Source: Morella rubra (lineage: Eukaryota > Streptophyta > Magnoliopsida > Fagales > Myricaceae). From it: DNA of 64,000 bases. A program made the position numbers and the translations under genes. Under the pieces are notes generated by a model. The model had not been told where the DNA came from, made no database searches, and saw only the letters and a program-made list of their open reading frames with translations. Each line of letters starts with the position of its first letter. Positions within the stretch are counted from its first letter, which is position 1. Shown here piece after piece: positions 22,401 to 35,549 of the stretch. Where the stretch lies: the NCBI GenBank assembly GCA_003952965.2, contig RXIC02000460.1:62001-126000 (forward strand). The letters run 5' to 3'.

Positions 22401-25400
22401 TGATGTTCCATTCCTACTAGCACATATTTTTCAGCAAACGTAGTTAACTCTTATGCTTCTAGTTTTCAATTTTCAGGACCTTTTGAGCCAATATGAAGTG
22501 TGTGTCCTTGATGGATTTAAAAGGAGGAAATATTTTGGAAAATGGAGACAGCATGATAGTGGAAAAAATATTGAGACAGATCTATTACAGCAGTATGCAG
22601 ATAGTTGTTGCTATGACAAACACCAAGTAGTGGTTTATTATTGTGTTTTTTTCCCTAATTTGGTTATGTGAAGTTCGTATTTGTGTTGAGAAGTTTTTTC
22701 TTTTGAACACGCAGAAAAACTTTCTTCTGGGATCTTTTGTTGAAACTTGGAACCATGCAAACTTGCTGAAGTAAATATGATATCTGCAGCATATATTTTG
22801 ATTGTCCTATTAATCTAACTCTTAAAACAATTTAAAGCTGTGTAAACCACTAACTTGTTTCATCCTTTGGTACTTTGATGAGATGTGTGCCTGGATGTTT
22901 GATTTTGAGTGATGTATCTTGTAGCGGTAGTACTACTTATTGACAGAGCACTGGCCTTATCTTTCCTATATTTTGTTATATTTAACAGGAAGCAACTGAA
23001 GTTGTCTTTGAAGTGTTAGCATGTTTGTCGTATGCTGGTGTACTGTAGGTTATTGATGTGTACTTTGATCTTGGGCAGGAGACAAAGAAAGGATCAGGGA
23101 CACAATATCCTGGAAAAAATCCTGCAATTACTGTGCTGGGATATGCAGTGAGATTTTTGAAATATAACAGCTCTCTTGGTCCTTCTCTTCATGCGGAGGC
23201 ACCTACAACGCCTGAGAGGATATCTGATTTAGGAATTGTGGAAACATCGTGGGAGGATCATCTTACGGAAGTATGATCCATATTTGCTTATACGCATTTA
23301 TCTATTCCTTTCTCTCTCAGCTATCCTATTTTTCTAGTCAACTTATCAATGATAATGTTTGCTGACCGGCTCTCTCTCCTTCCCTATCTGTCTCTCTCAC
23401 CCACACAGCCATTACGAGTTCACACTTGGTTGTTTATGGTTTCTTGAAAGCCCTCTAGATGGCTTACATGAGCGTGTCGTATGCCATACTACCATGTCCA
23501 GATCACTCCCACATGTTTCCTTTTTTTTTTTTTTTTTTTTTTTAAACGCTTTCACATATGTAATCACCCATCCTGTCAAATTTATGACGCATCAAGTTGA
23601 TATCTTGGCAGGAAAGCCTCTTCTATTCCGTTCCTTCTGGTGCAATGGAGACCTACAGAAAATCTATCGAATCTCATGTTCTAAAGTCCGAGGTGAATGT
23701 TTTTCCATTAAAATTCTTGTTGTATACCTGGTTAATGTGAATAGCTGGCCTCCATAACATTTTCCAATGAACTCATCTTCTGGTCCATTGTTGTATGATA
23801 ACTTTCATGTTTTTCAATTGAGATGAGACCTTATTGTTTGATATGTTCACAGAAGCAGATTCTTTTGTTTTGTTACACTTTCCTTTAACATGATTGAATT
23901 GTATTATCTTAGAGAACTGGAAGTGCCATGCAAGAAGAAGTTGAGACATCAATATATGATGCCGCGGCAGGTATTGCTGAGGGTATTATTACACATGAGT
24001 CATTGTTGATTGGTTTAAGGTCCTTACAATTTTATTTTCATATTCAGAGTATTTATATGAGGAAAATGCGTATGATGAGGATGAAGGAGAAACAAGCACG
24101 TTTTCGTTGCCTGGAGCCTTCGAGGGTAGCAAGTCATCAAATTTTGCTCAGAAGAAACGAAAAAACTTCATGAAATCATACACTTCAAGATCATATGAAG
24201 TAGGAGTTGATGTGCCTTATGGACATTGCACAACTGGAACTCAACAGTCGATGTTGATTGGGAAAAGACCTGCTAGTCTCAATGTTGGTTCAATTCCTAC
24301 AAAACGCATGCGCACTGCTACTAGGCAAAGGGTTTTGAGTCCTTTCGGTGCTGGAGCAGCTGGGCCTATGCAGGCTCAAATGAAGACAGATGCTTCAAGT
24401 GGAGATACTAATTCCTGTCAGGATGACCAGAGTACTTTGCATGGTGGGTCACAGATCCAAAGAAGTGTTGAGGTTGAGTCAGTGGGGGACTTCGAAAAGC
24501 AGTTGCCATACGACTGTGGAGAAACATCATCCATGAAGTCTAAAAAGAAGAGGAAGGCAAAGCATCTGGTACATAAGAACTGCTGTTAACAGACACCTGG
24601 ACCTTTCTAATCCCTTGAAAATTCTATCTGTATTTGTTTTTCTGATTTCTTCCTTTATCTCTGCTAAGTTGGTTAAATTCTATGTGGTTGCAGGCTTCCA
24701 CATATGATCTGGGATGGCAGCTAGATCCTGCTATTCTGAATGAACAGGTGATCTTTGTTCTGTTCATTGAGCAAAGTAGTTTTGTATGATAGGAATCTAA
24801 TTCTGACTGTTGTTAAGGAGTAGGTTCGCTCCATTCATTGAATAAAGTAGCTGTATGTGTTATAAGTTATGATTTTATCTTGAATATAGTCAAGAAAAGT
24901 TGACCTTCTGGCTTCAAGTGATCTGGAGAAATTTATGCTATAGAGAAGAATTCCATTATCATCTATTGTATCTGATTATGCCTCCGTCCTTGCCTTCATA
25001 CTTCCAATTCTTGAAGTCTCCCTTGATCCTTGAGAAACTACTTTGAATGGCATTATCTTCGTGTGTACATTCATGTTATTGACATGTTTTTCTAAAAGGT
25101 TGTGATTAGCTTTTGGAGGCGTCGTACTGCATGTTATTAACTAACAATATTGCATGCTATGAAATAATAGTAGTTTACCTGCTTGTTCAATGTTTATTTG
25201 ACATAGTATGGTGTCTTATAAACATTTCTGAATATAACTCATATCCTTTTTGTGCCTTCTTGCTTTTTAGAGGGATCATTCCAAGAAGAGGTTGGACGCT
25301 CACCATTTTGATTCTAATGGAACAACTGGTATAGTTTTTTTCCTCTCATAACATCTTCAGTATTCTTGTTCTACTTTGACATAACCTAACTTATTTTGTG

Positions 25401-28400
25401 TTCTTTATCCTTTACATTTCCAAATGTTTCTCTGAAGGTTTGTACGGGCAACCCAATGCTAAGAAGCCAAAGAATATGAAGCAATCACTAGATAATGCCT
25501 TTGACAACATTACTCCCATGAGTGGGTCCATTCCTTCCCCTGTGGCGTCCCAAATGAGTAATATGTCGAACCCGACTAAGTTCATTAAATTGATAGGTGG
25601 TCGGGATAGGGGCCGGAAAGTTAAAGCACTGAAGGTACTTTTTTTGATGCACTGGTGGTCTGCGTTCTAATAACTTAAACACATTACTGTTAATATGCCT
25701 TGTTAATTTACTTATTTTCCTTTTTCATTAAGAGCTTGAGCAATTAACCTTCTTTGCAGATGTCTGCTGGGCAGTCTGGTTCTGGAAGTCCGTGGTCACT
25801 ATTTGAAGACCAGGTTATCAGATTCTCATTTTCTTCCATCTTTGGTCATTTCTAGTGTTTTCACTGCTACAAGTACGAAGTACCTGAAATGTTTTTTCTT
25901 TGTGGTTACATTAGGCACTTGTTGTGCTTGTGCATGATATGGGTCCCAACTGGGAGCTCATAAGTGATGTTATCAACACTACTCTGCAGTTTAAGGTGGG
26001 TGTATGCTCATCTCTCACTTATTTTGACGTAAGATCTCTCCTATCTTGCACCTGAACTTTGAACTTATGTTCTATGGAAAATGGTGTTATTTGTCCTCTT
26101 TATTTAATGATGGTTTGCTAAAATCTTGTAACTTTTTGTTGCCTTTTCCTCACTTGACTCGTCCAACATGTGCAGTGCATATTTCGTAAGCCTAAAGAGT
26201 GCAAGGAGCGTCACAAACTTTTGATGGACAGGAGTGCTGGGGATGGGGCTGACAGTGCTGAAGATTCAGGCTCTTCTCAGTCTTATCCATCTACACTTCC
26301 GGGAATTCCTAAGGCAAGAATTTTAGTGTTGTTTCTGCATTGGCCTGATAGCTCCAATATTGTTGAGCTCATTTTAGCTGCTTGAACTGTCTTGTGTTGC
26401 GACATTCGTACAGGGCAGTGCCAGACAGTTGTTTCAACGCTTGCAGGGGCCAATGGAAGAGGAAACCATCAAGGCTCATTTTGAGAAAATCATTGTGATA
26501 GGGCAAAAGCTGCACTACCGGAGGAGTCAGGTTTGTGAGATGGATTACTCTTACTGCTTGGGTAGCATGGCTATCCTAGTCCAAGTTGATTTGTTTTTCC
26601 TTTCAAGGCACAATTTCTGTTTTTCAGGTGGTGCAATTTAGTATTGTAATCTTCCAAATTCCAGCATCTGTTAGACCAGATAGCATTTTGGAATGCACCT
26701 TATGAGCTCTATGTTTGAGTTTCATACTAAGTCAATTTTTGTCAATCTCATGCAACTGTTTCCGGTCAAGAGACATTCATTGTTACTTTTTGCCAAGCCG
26801 GCAGGCATCCCTTCAGCAGCATCGTCCACTAGTGCAAACCATGGCAAAGAGAAATAATATAACTTATACATTTGAAAATTTAGAAATAAAATGAGGTTTA
26901 ATGCAAATGATAACAACAATAAGAATTAACAAGAAATTCTGCCACCGGTATATGTTTTATATCCTGTCCTGCAAAAGAACTTCTAATACCAACTCCATTT
27001 GTAAGTCCATCAATTTCTCATCTATCAAAGAGCTAAGGTAGTTGAGCTAATCTTTTTATACTGGTAGAAAAGGATATTGCATAGAAAGGGATGGGGTGTC
27101 TGCCTCCTTAGCACTTCTAAGAATAAGGTTTCTGATGCACATTTTCTGTTTTTGAAGCCTCAGTATTGGTTTTGGTGGTGTTTGCATCTCTTCTTGAGAC
27201 TAAAATACAATTCTTACTGTATCTTCTGTTTTGAAATGGTGGAAATCTTTTAGGCTTTTGTTATGGAGCCCTCAATATTCCATCAAATCAAGATGGCATT
27301 CGAACAATGTTGGAAGTTTGTTGAGTTGGAAAAATGCCCTTTGATTCTTGAAATGTTTGTTGGCCTCTTTTTTTCATGCTTGCTTACATGCACTTACAAT
27401 CATCTTTATATTTTTGTCCAGCATTGTTCTCACTCTGCTGCCTTTCATTATCGACATTGGTCCCCCCTATATATGCACTATCTTCCTTGCATTTGCTGGT
27501 AACATGATCAAATTAACTCCAACATGAGTGTTGTATCTGCGGGTTTGAGATGCATTCATAGGTCTAAATCCCCTAGTTGTTTTAATCTTATATGAAGGAT
27601 GTGCTAAAACTCCAATGCTTGCTAGCTAGTTTAAAGTGAAATGATTCACGCTCTGAAATTTCAGGCATACGACCTGACAGCAATCTAAGTTTACCTTTCT
27701 AAACTGTTTCCTGATGCTAAATTTCTGTTTTATTTTTCATCTTGTGAAGAGTGATTACCAGGATCCGAAGCAAATTGGGCCTGTTCACAATTCTCATACT
27801 GTTGCTCTTAACCAAGTCTGCCCAAATAACCTGAATGGAGGTGTACTAACGTAAGTCTTGGTGCATTTCTGGTATTGCCTGCTATTTACTACTTGATGGG
27901 CTAGTCGCTATATTGTTTTTCCATATTTTATCGTCTTCATGACCATACTTGTTATTCGATATTTTATCATCTCATGACCATACGTACTTGTTATATAGTC
28001 TTACCCAAGAAAGTGCAATGTTCTATTATTTTTGTTTTTTGCTTGAAGGCCTCTTGATCTTTGCGATGCAACTACACCAAGCCCAGATGCCCTTTGTTAT
28101 CAAGGTCCACATGGGAATGGTTTGGCAATATCAAATCAGGGTGCTGTCACATCGATGCTACCTACTTCTGCAGCGAATTCCACACTACAAGGATCTTCTG
28201 GTGTGGTTCTTGGCGGTAACTTGTCATCGCCATCTGGTCCACTTAATGCTACTGTCAGGTAGTCAGCTGTTATATTGCCTGAGTTTGTTTCTGTTCATTA
28301 ATCTTAATGCTCCATTGTTATATTTTGTAAATTCTTTTAGATTTCTTAATAGGGTTCTTTTGTGTCTTTTTAGGGATGGCAGATACAGTATTCCTAGAAC

Positions 28401-31400
28401 ATCATCTCTATCTATTGATGAGCAGCAAAGAATGCAGCAATACAATCAAATGTTAGCGGGTAGGAACATTCACCAGTCTAGTATGTCTGGTCCTACAGCT
28501 ATTTCAGGAGCTGATCGTGGTGTGCGTATGCTACCTGGTGGAAATGCTATGGGCACGATGTGTGGAATGAATAGAGGCATGCCGTCAAGGCCTGGGTTTC
28601 AAGGAATGGCCTCGTCATCTATGTTGAATCCTGGGACAATGCTGTCTTCCAGTGTAGTAGGGATGCCAAGTCCTGTAAATATGCACTCAGGAGCTGCTTC
28701 TGGTCAAGTAAACTCTATGTTGAGACCTCGCGAAGCTTTGCATATGGTGCGGGTGAGTTTTAACTATTACATGTTTCTATGGTTGTTCTTTTTCTTGGTT
28801 TTGGTTTTTGTTGGGCTGTGCGTGTGTGCAAATGTGCAACGTAGACCAATTTAAACTGTGAAGAAGATTGAGAATTTGGAGGCCTATCGACATTCCAGTC
28901 TCCTGTAGTCTTATAGAACGGATATGACTAGTTGACCATCAAATTATGTCACCAATGTAGCTATTTATCTTACTCCTTTGTTTATTCCTTGGGGCCAAGG
29001 GTGATGTGTGATAGTGTTTGGAGCTCATGTGAGATCTGTTGGCTGACACTTCGAGCATGTTATTGCTTCTCATGTAAGCAATTCAGGCCATCTGGAACGT
29101 TCTTGGACCCTTGATTTTTATGCTGCAATTGGGGTAGCATATGAGTGGAGTCTGGCTTGTATTAAATTTATAGGCAAGAGCTGTTTGCATCCTTCAACAT
29201 GCCCCGCCTGTTACAATCAAATCCACATCTCTCTTTTTTTCTCTCTCCTTACAAGAAGGAGAGCAACCTACCTATGCAGGCGCTCCAAACAAAAACAAAA
29301 AAAAAAAAGGAAGGAAAATTTGGACTTTTCCCCAGTTTAGTTCTGGATTTAATGGATGCCTATTGATTGGTAGGACTTGTGTAGGACTATAGAATGCAAA
29401 CCGCATAATCCAAACTATATTGTTTGGGTCTAGGTTGCATATTTCTAGAACACATGTAATGTTTGAATCTTTCAAGAGCAACTATCTCAAACTTATAGTC
29501 TCCTTTTTTTTCCCTTAATAAGACATCATAATGGCAATTCTGTAATGTCTTTACTTGTCCATAATTGTTGTTCTGGCTGCTTCGTTACTTACTGTTTAGT
29601 ATTAATTTTAGTGTGGGCATTTATGCCAATCTGTCATGAGAAGATTATGATGGATCACTTTGTCAAGGACAAAAGATTTGCAGAAAAACTCTGCTCGTCT
29701 AGTTGAGATCCTCTATTATATAGACAGATTACATGGTGATATATCTAATTCGCTATAATCACGTTTATGTCAATGGATAGCATAGCTGGCCATTTTATGG
29801 CCAATTCAAAATTGTTTAAATTTCTTTCCTTGTACAGTTTTAACAATATCTCATTGTACAGCCTTTTATTTTCTTAGTTGGATGAACGTGATTATAGCGC
29901 ATTAGATTTATCACCATGTAATCTGTCTATATAATAGAGGATCTCAACTGAGACGAGCACAGTTTATAGGAAGGGCTCTGACACTATGTCAAGAACAAAA
30001 GACTTGCATAAATACTGTGCTCATCTCAGTCGAGATCCTCTATTATATAGACAGATCACATGGTGATAAATCTAATGCGCTATAATCATGTTCATCCCAA
30101 CTAAGGAAATAAAAGGCTGTACAACGAGATATCGGTAAAACTGTACAAGGAAAGAAATTCAAACAATTTTGAATTGGCCATAAAATGGCCGGACACATTT
30201 GAAATTTTGATAAGGCAGGATCTGGAATGAGTGACATTGGTGTTTTTGACACCCACAGATTTTTCTTTCATGGTCGAAGAATACCATATGCTAAGTTTTA
30301 CGTGCACCAATTGTATAGCAACTACTTTTAATGTTTATAAGCTTTGAAGAATTGTGAATTTCCAGTTGTGGTTGAGCATAAGATTTATACATGCTAGCCT
30401 GTGCTGCATATGCAATGCTTGTGCATAAATTAAATTTTTGACCAAATAATAATATTAATTTTATGTTCAATAAGTAAAGAAAGATATGTAGTTGCTTACG
30501 GGGAAAAAAGGGGGAAAGAGTTAGAGATATAGGATTAAGAAATTGGAATGCAGGAAGTGGGGGAAGTGAATGCGGGAGTTGAATATAAAAGAACCTAAAT
30601 GTTTTAATTAAATTATTAAACTAATATAATAACCTCGGTTACTTGTCGTAGGAGAGGTATCAAAGAAGATTCAAGATGGGAAACTAAAATCATATAAACA
30701 TCAATCCTTACCAAGGGTATAATCACCCCTGCCGCCACCCTTCCCCCCCAAAAAAAAAAAAAGACAAAGGATAAAAAATCTCAACCTGTGATAAAGCTGT
30801 TAGCGTTTGTACAATCATTGCAAAATCTCTCTGGGTTGTAGAAGTGATTGATATTGAGATTTGGTGATGTCCTGTCACTCCTCTGTTGGTTACTTAGGGA
30901 TCATGTTGATTATATGACGGGAATGTGTGTGGTATGGTGATGTCCCATTTCTCCTCTATTGCTTACTTTTTCATTACCTTGGTTATACATCCCTGGTTAT
31001 AGTTCATATGACAAGAATGTTTTACGTTATAGCCTGGCCATAATCCGGAGCACCAACGGCAAATGATGGTTCCTGAGATTCAGATGCAAACTGCACAGGG
31101 CAACAGCCAAGTTCTGCCCCATTTCAATGGGCTGACTTCTGCCTTCTCTAATCAGACTTCACCACCTGTTCAGCCATATGCAGGCCACTCTCAGCAGCAT
31201 CATCAGATGTCTCCGCAACAGTCCCATGCTATCAGTAGCCCTCATCACCCTCATGTTCAAGGCCCCAATCATGCTACAGGTCCCCAGCAGCAAGCCTATG
31301 CAATCCGGCTTGCTAAAGAAAGGCATCTGCAACAACAGCGGTATTTGCAGCAGCAGCAGCAGCAACAGTTTGCTGCATCTAATTCTTTGATGCCACATGT

Positions 31401-32742
31401 CCAGCCACAATCACAACTTCCCATATCATCTTCTCCTCATAATAGTTCTCAGATTCAATCTCAAGCTTCATCTCAGCCAGTATCTCTGTCACCTGTGACC
31501 TCCTCTTCGCCAATGACTCCTTTGTCATCTCAGAACCAGCAGAAACATCACCTACCACAGCATGGGCTCAGTCGGAATCCTGGTGCCAGTGGGTTGACCA
31601 ATCAAATGGGGAAACAACGGCAACGGCAGCCACAGCAGCAGCAGTTTCAACAATCTGGCAGGCACCACCCTCAACAACGACAACAAGCACAGACTCAGCA
31701 GCAGGCTAAACTTTTGAAGGGAATAGGAAGAGGGAACATGCTGGTGCATCAGAACCTCTCCATTGATCCCTCTCATCTTAATGGCCTTTCTTTGCCTCCA
31801 GGAAGCCAAGCTCCAGAAAAAGTAGAGCAGATCATGCACGTAATGCAAAGTCAAGGCTTATATTCTGGCTCTGGCCTAACCCCAGTTCAGCCAACAAAAC
31901 CATTGGTTTCTTCTATATCTCCAAACCATTCCCAGCTGCAGCAAAAGCTACATGGCCCAGCAGCCCCTTCGCCAAAGCAACTGCAGCAGCTGCCTTCTCA
32001 TTCTGATAATAGCAGTCAAGGCCAGTCTCCACCAGTTCCTTCAGGTCATACATTATCAACTTCCCATCAAACTGTTCCATCTGCCATTGTTACTTCCAAC
32101 CACCAGCAGCTGCAGCTACAACCACAGCCACAGCTGCAGCAAAAGCAGGTTAATCAAACTCAATCATGCGCTCAGAGAATCCCTCAACAAAATCGTCAAC
32201 CTAATTCCGAGTTGCAGAACAAGTCTCAAACTGATCTTGCTCAAGCTGACCAGCAGGCTGTGAGTAATGCCTCTTCGGTGATTTCAAGCTCAGCAATACT
32301 TCCTCAGGCCTGTAATGATTCAGCTGATGTGGTACCTGTAGTTTCTTCTGCCCTAGTTCCTCAGTGGAAGGCGTTGGAACCAGTATATGATTCTAATTTG
32401 GCTACTCAAGTGGGGTGTCTAGGGAACGCACCTGTTTCAAATTCAGCTGGGAGTGAGCCATTACCACCTATTAGTCAAGGGTTAGGCCCAAGGCAGTTAT
32501 CTGGTAGCTTTTCCTCACAAGGACATAATGTTGGAGCCCAGTGGCAGCCTCAGCTACCATTGCAAGAGTCTCCGATGCCCCCACCCCTATCCCACCAACC
32601 GTATCAGCCACAAGAACAACAGAAGCAGGAACAAGCACCTCACCAGTTTCAGCCGCAACAACAGTCTCAGCCACAAACGCAGCTTCTGCAAGGAGGGCAA
32701 GGCAGTTTGTATATGAGGCCAACTAGTTCTAAACTGGATTGA
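19499..32742 (+). CDS. EAF1: EAF1-like chromatin scaffold, NuA4/SWR1 complex
   Basis: Predicted exons: 19499-19641, 19757-19811, 19893-19990, 20097-21489, 21602-21721, 21969-about 22250, 23079-23270, 23612-23692, 23913-23970, 24048-24568, 24694-24747, 25271-25328, 25438-25634, 25760-25813, 25915-25995, 26176-26313, 26414-26530, 27750-27850, 28049-28258, 28374-28752 and 31033-32742. Small exons between 22250 and 23079 are unresolved. Length is about 2,000 residues, usual for plant EAF1A/B. The start MHGCSSGSGLLVNAEVDSMG is the conserved family N-terminus. An HSA domain (about residue 563 on, AKRKRIAELS and ERLWKINAAAQICHR) recruits actin-related proteins. A SANT domain (about residue 1085 on, WSLFEDQALVVLVHDMGPNW) follows. 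The last 570 residues are Gln/Pro/Ser-rich with poly-Q runs. In Arabidopsis EAF1 scaffolds NuA4 histone acetylation and affects flowering. All frames are open, so it looks functional. A 5' UTR intron (about 17784-19444) is likely. Confidence 0.92.
26314..26413 (+). other. Probable GC-AG intron of the EAF1-like gene
   Basis: The conserved junction IPK/GSARQLF needs the exon to end at AAG (26313). The intron then starts GCAAGA and ends ACAG, so the donor is GC rather than GT. AAG/GCAAG is the strong form of this minor class. The alternative GT 15 bases further on (within ttttagtgtt) would add five residues (ARIL-type) to the protein. Confidence 0.6.
29640..30195. mobile_element. LTR fragments in head-to-head array, EAF1 last intron
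   Basis: Three partial copies of one LTR lie in the 2.28-kb last intron of the EAF1-like gene. The middle copy (about 29788-29961, +) and the third copy (about 30005-30191, -) are near-perfect complements separated by about 45 bases. A shorter first copy (about 29660-29775) has the orientation of the third. The LTR has a TATA-like CTATATAATAGAGG. On the minus strand, the third copy continues past TTCTTGACA into tagtgtcagagccc, like a primer-binding site for initiator Met tRNA. No internal coding region remains. It is a rearranged fossil; copies are well matched, so the inversion is not very old. Confidence 0.75.
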
Positions 32743-34434
32743 ATCAATCTAATGGATTGAGCATTGCAAGAGCGGTCGGCCTGCAGGATTGGATCTGCAT
32801 GCCTTGAAACAGCAGTGTACAGGTTAGTTGTGTTTAGTTCTATCAGCAACTGTAGCCTGAGATATGCATGATTTAGCGCTGAGCCAAATTTTTTTATTTT
32901 TTCATCAAAGCTAGTGTTGAGCCAGTTAATTGGTAAGAAAGAATCTGATATGTGCATAGGCAGGCATCATATGACAGGATCTTTTGAGCTTGAATTATTC
33001 AAACCCTTTTTTTAAGCTTGGTATTCCAACCTTATTGCTTTTATTAGGTTCTATAACTAATCCCAGCCTGAACAAAGATCATGAAGGTTCAATAATTACT
33101 TCTAGACTATATCTTGGACGTACTGAATTTATCCAAATGATATCCATGGTGATGCATCTATAGTTTTCCTTGTTTTGTATTCTATGCAGACATGTATGTA
33201 CATGTAGAAAACTATGAGTTTGTGTATATGTATGTGTGTACACGTGTGCTTTTGCCTACAGGAAATTGATTATCAGATTCCTTATTTAGTGCTGTATTTG
33301 TGATCTCGTCCCAAATTGTTTATTTGGTGGGAGTCACATTCTTACTGGTGGGGTTATGATGCAGATGAAGCTGATTGTCCCTTATTAGCGTTGCAGAACA
33401 GGAGATGCTGACCGTTTTTTGGACGTTCTGTCAAATGTTAATCGGAAAAAATTTGGCAGGGCGTTGTCATCTTTTATTTGGAAGATCTTGTATATTACCA
33501 CTGGTTAGAGTTTTGGGAAGATAGAGATGGATATAGAGGTATGTGTACAGTGTTCTTATCGCTCCTTTTTCTTGTACTTTTTTAATTCTTTTTTCTCCTT
33601 TCCTGGCTCCCTGCTTGTGGGAGGGGTCTATTCCTTTTTGCCCCAATAGATTAGTGCATGTATTATTACCATTTCAGATTAATGGGGTAGCAATTATTGT
33701 TATGGCCAAAAACCTTTACGAAATTTTGTGCATAGAAGGTTTCTGGTGTATACACCTGGTCAGTGGTGTTGAAATCATCACTTGTCACTACTGAGTGCAC
33801 CTGTGGAATGAGTGTACTTTCAAACTATTTGCAGTTTATATAATGCAAGAAGCCTTGGCAACTCATCCTTTTCTTGCTGTGTATATTGAGCAACAATCCC
33901 TGGAAGCATCAGTGTTCATCTGTTTGTAGAGGTTATTTTGATCCTGGGCTTGATTGATCCACATTTTTACGTCTCTGGGATGTTCCTGCTGATGACTTTA
34001 AGAACCTGTATTGTGAATGTGCCTCTGCACAAATTATTGTTGTGCGGATAAGAATTTCACCATCATTTCTGGCATTTGTTTGAGAGAGTATGTGGTGGTT
34101 ATTCAAAAGAGAGTATCGTCTTGGTCTTGGCTTTAAACGTCCTGTTTGGCAGTTAGGAAAGGCTGTCTTTGTTAAATTTTTGAGACTGGTACTCTCTTTG
34201 CTATATTGGAACTCGAATTTAGTGCAGGCAATTTTCTAGTCTTAAAATGTCGCTCTGTAGTTCTGACAAAAGTGTATATACATCAACTTCAGTTGAAAGT
34301 TATATTGATCCTTGTTAAGAATTGCAGCAGGATTGAACCAGTTGTAGGGATTGACAATCAAGATACAGTGTCACTGTGTAAGTCCAGAATGTGTTTTTCT
34401 TTTCTTTGAGCCATAATAACTAATGTTTCATTAG
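32743..34434. other. EAF1 3' UTR and downstream region
   Basis: The 3' UTR begins after the TGA at 32740-32742. A GT at about 32823 (acag/gttagt) and AG sites near 33261 and 33364 could define a 3' UTR intron, but this is not decidable here. The rest is AT-rich with short frames and no gene I recognise. Confidence 0.4.
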
Positions 34435-34580
34435 ATGAAGAGTCAGGGGGGATCAAACCCCTGGTACACCCAAGGAGCTCAAGCGAACAGGGAACCCTAC
34501 CCTTGAACATTGAGGAGGCGGTCCAGCGAGCAATTTTCGACCGCGAGTTTTCCAATATGTTCAACAGGAAGTGTAACTTG
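34435..34580 (+). other. Orphan exon-like open segment
   Basis: A 146-base open segment is bounded by a good acceptor (TTTCATTAG) and a perfect donor (GTGAGTAC). It reads EESGGIKPLVHPRSSSEQGT followed by LPLNIEEAVQRAIFDREFSN and MFNRKCNL. The composition is protein-like, but I do not recognise it, and no partner exon with matching phase is evident nearby. It could be a captured or leftover exon, or part of a gene whose other exons are missing. Confidence 0.35.
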
Positions 34581-35549
34581 GTGAGTACATTCTTAAACCT
34601 GCAAGAGGCGTTACTTTACTATTTGCTAGATTTCAAATCTTAACCGAGTGGACATTGAAAATTTTCAGAGCTTAAACTTGCACATTGTAAACATTATGTT
34701 ATTCGTTTTGTTATAAATTCGAGATTAAAAGGCACATCCTACTCTTAAGAACGAGATGGAGGGATCATGGATCCAAAAGCTTATGACTAACTTACCAATG
34801 ACAAAGCAATTATAATTATATTTTCCTGAAAAGCAAGAATGATAATTGTATTTCGTAATTGGCTCCAAATTTGAGAGCATCACTGGAATGTCTATGTGAA
34901 CACTCGGTTTTTTAGAAATTGTAATGTATTTCCACCGGTGTATTGAACTTAAGAAACAACTAAGCTACTGATAATTTTCCCTTTAGTCCGTGGCACTCGA
35001 AAATAACGGAAGTCTGACGAAGAATATCATTAGGGAATCAGGGTTGTAAAAGCCTCGCATGTTTATGTCTGGATCTCAAAAACATTCAGTAAAATCGTGA
35101 TCAAATTAAAACACAAACGCTTACTCAAGTTCTATAGCGTGAGATTAGATGACATTTTCTGTTGACTTTGACTCCACTAGCAAAGCTTTGCCTCCCTCGT
35201 TGAAGTCCTTTTCCTAATTAATTGGCATCCAAATCAAATACCCCTCCGAATAATTTGCTCAACGGAGCGTTTGAAGATAAATCCTCGCTTTACTCGAAGT
35301 TTTTTCCGATAAAGCTAGCATTCATAAGGCTTGAAATCTTCTCGAAAGCTTAATTAATAGTTTCAGAAACGTACCTAGTTATTCTGGTCTTCTGAGTTCT
35401 TTCATGTTTTCTTGTTCTTATCGACGGATCACGTGAACGAGTTTTTATCTTAACTTTTTTTTCATCTTCATGTCAGTTGTCTCCATTAGTCTTGATCTCC
35501 TCATTCGTTTAACATCTAGGGTATTTTAGACCCATTTTGATCGTCAAAT
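34581..35549. other. Intergenic, nothing recognised
   Basis: AT-rich sequence between the orphan exon and the WNK pseudogene. Only very short frames; no repeat ends that I could pair. Confidence 0.4.

Noticed and set aside
23519-23543. Long T-run in an EAF1 intron as a retroposon tail
   Set aside because: No element body or target duplication is seen beside it. A simple polypyrimidine expansion is enough.
27949-28854. A 301-codon open frame as a separate gene
   Set aside because: Most of it is EAF1 introns and a different frame of an EAF1 exon. Only the part from 28374 is read in the EAF1 frame.
31552-31854. Minus-strand frames over the Gln-rich EAF1 exon
   Set aside because: CAG/CAA-rich coding DNA gives long Leu/Val-rich shadows on the other strand. 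They carry no family motif.
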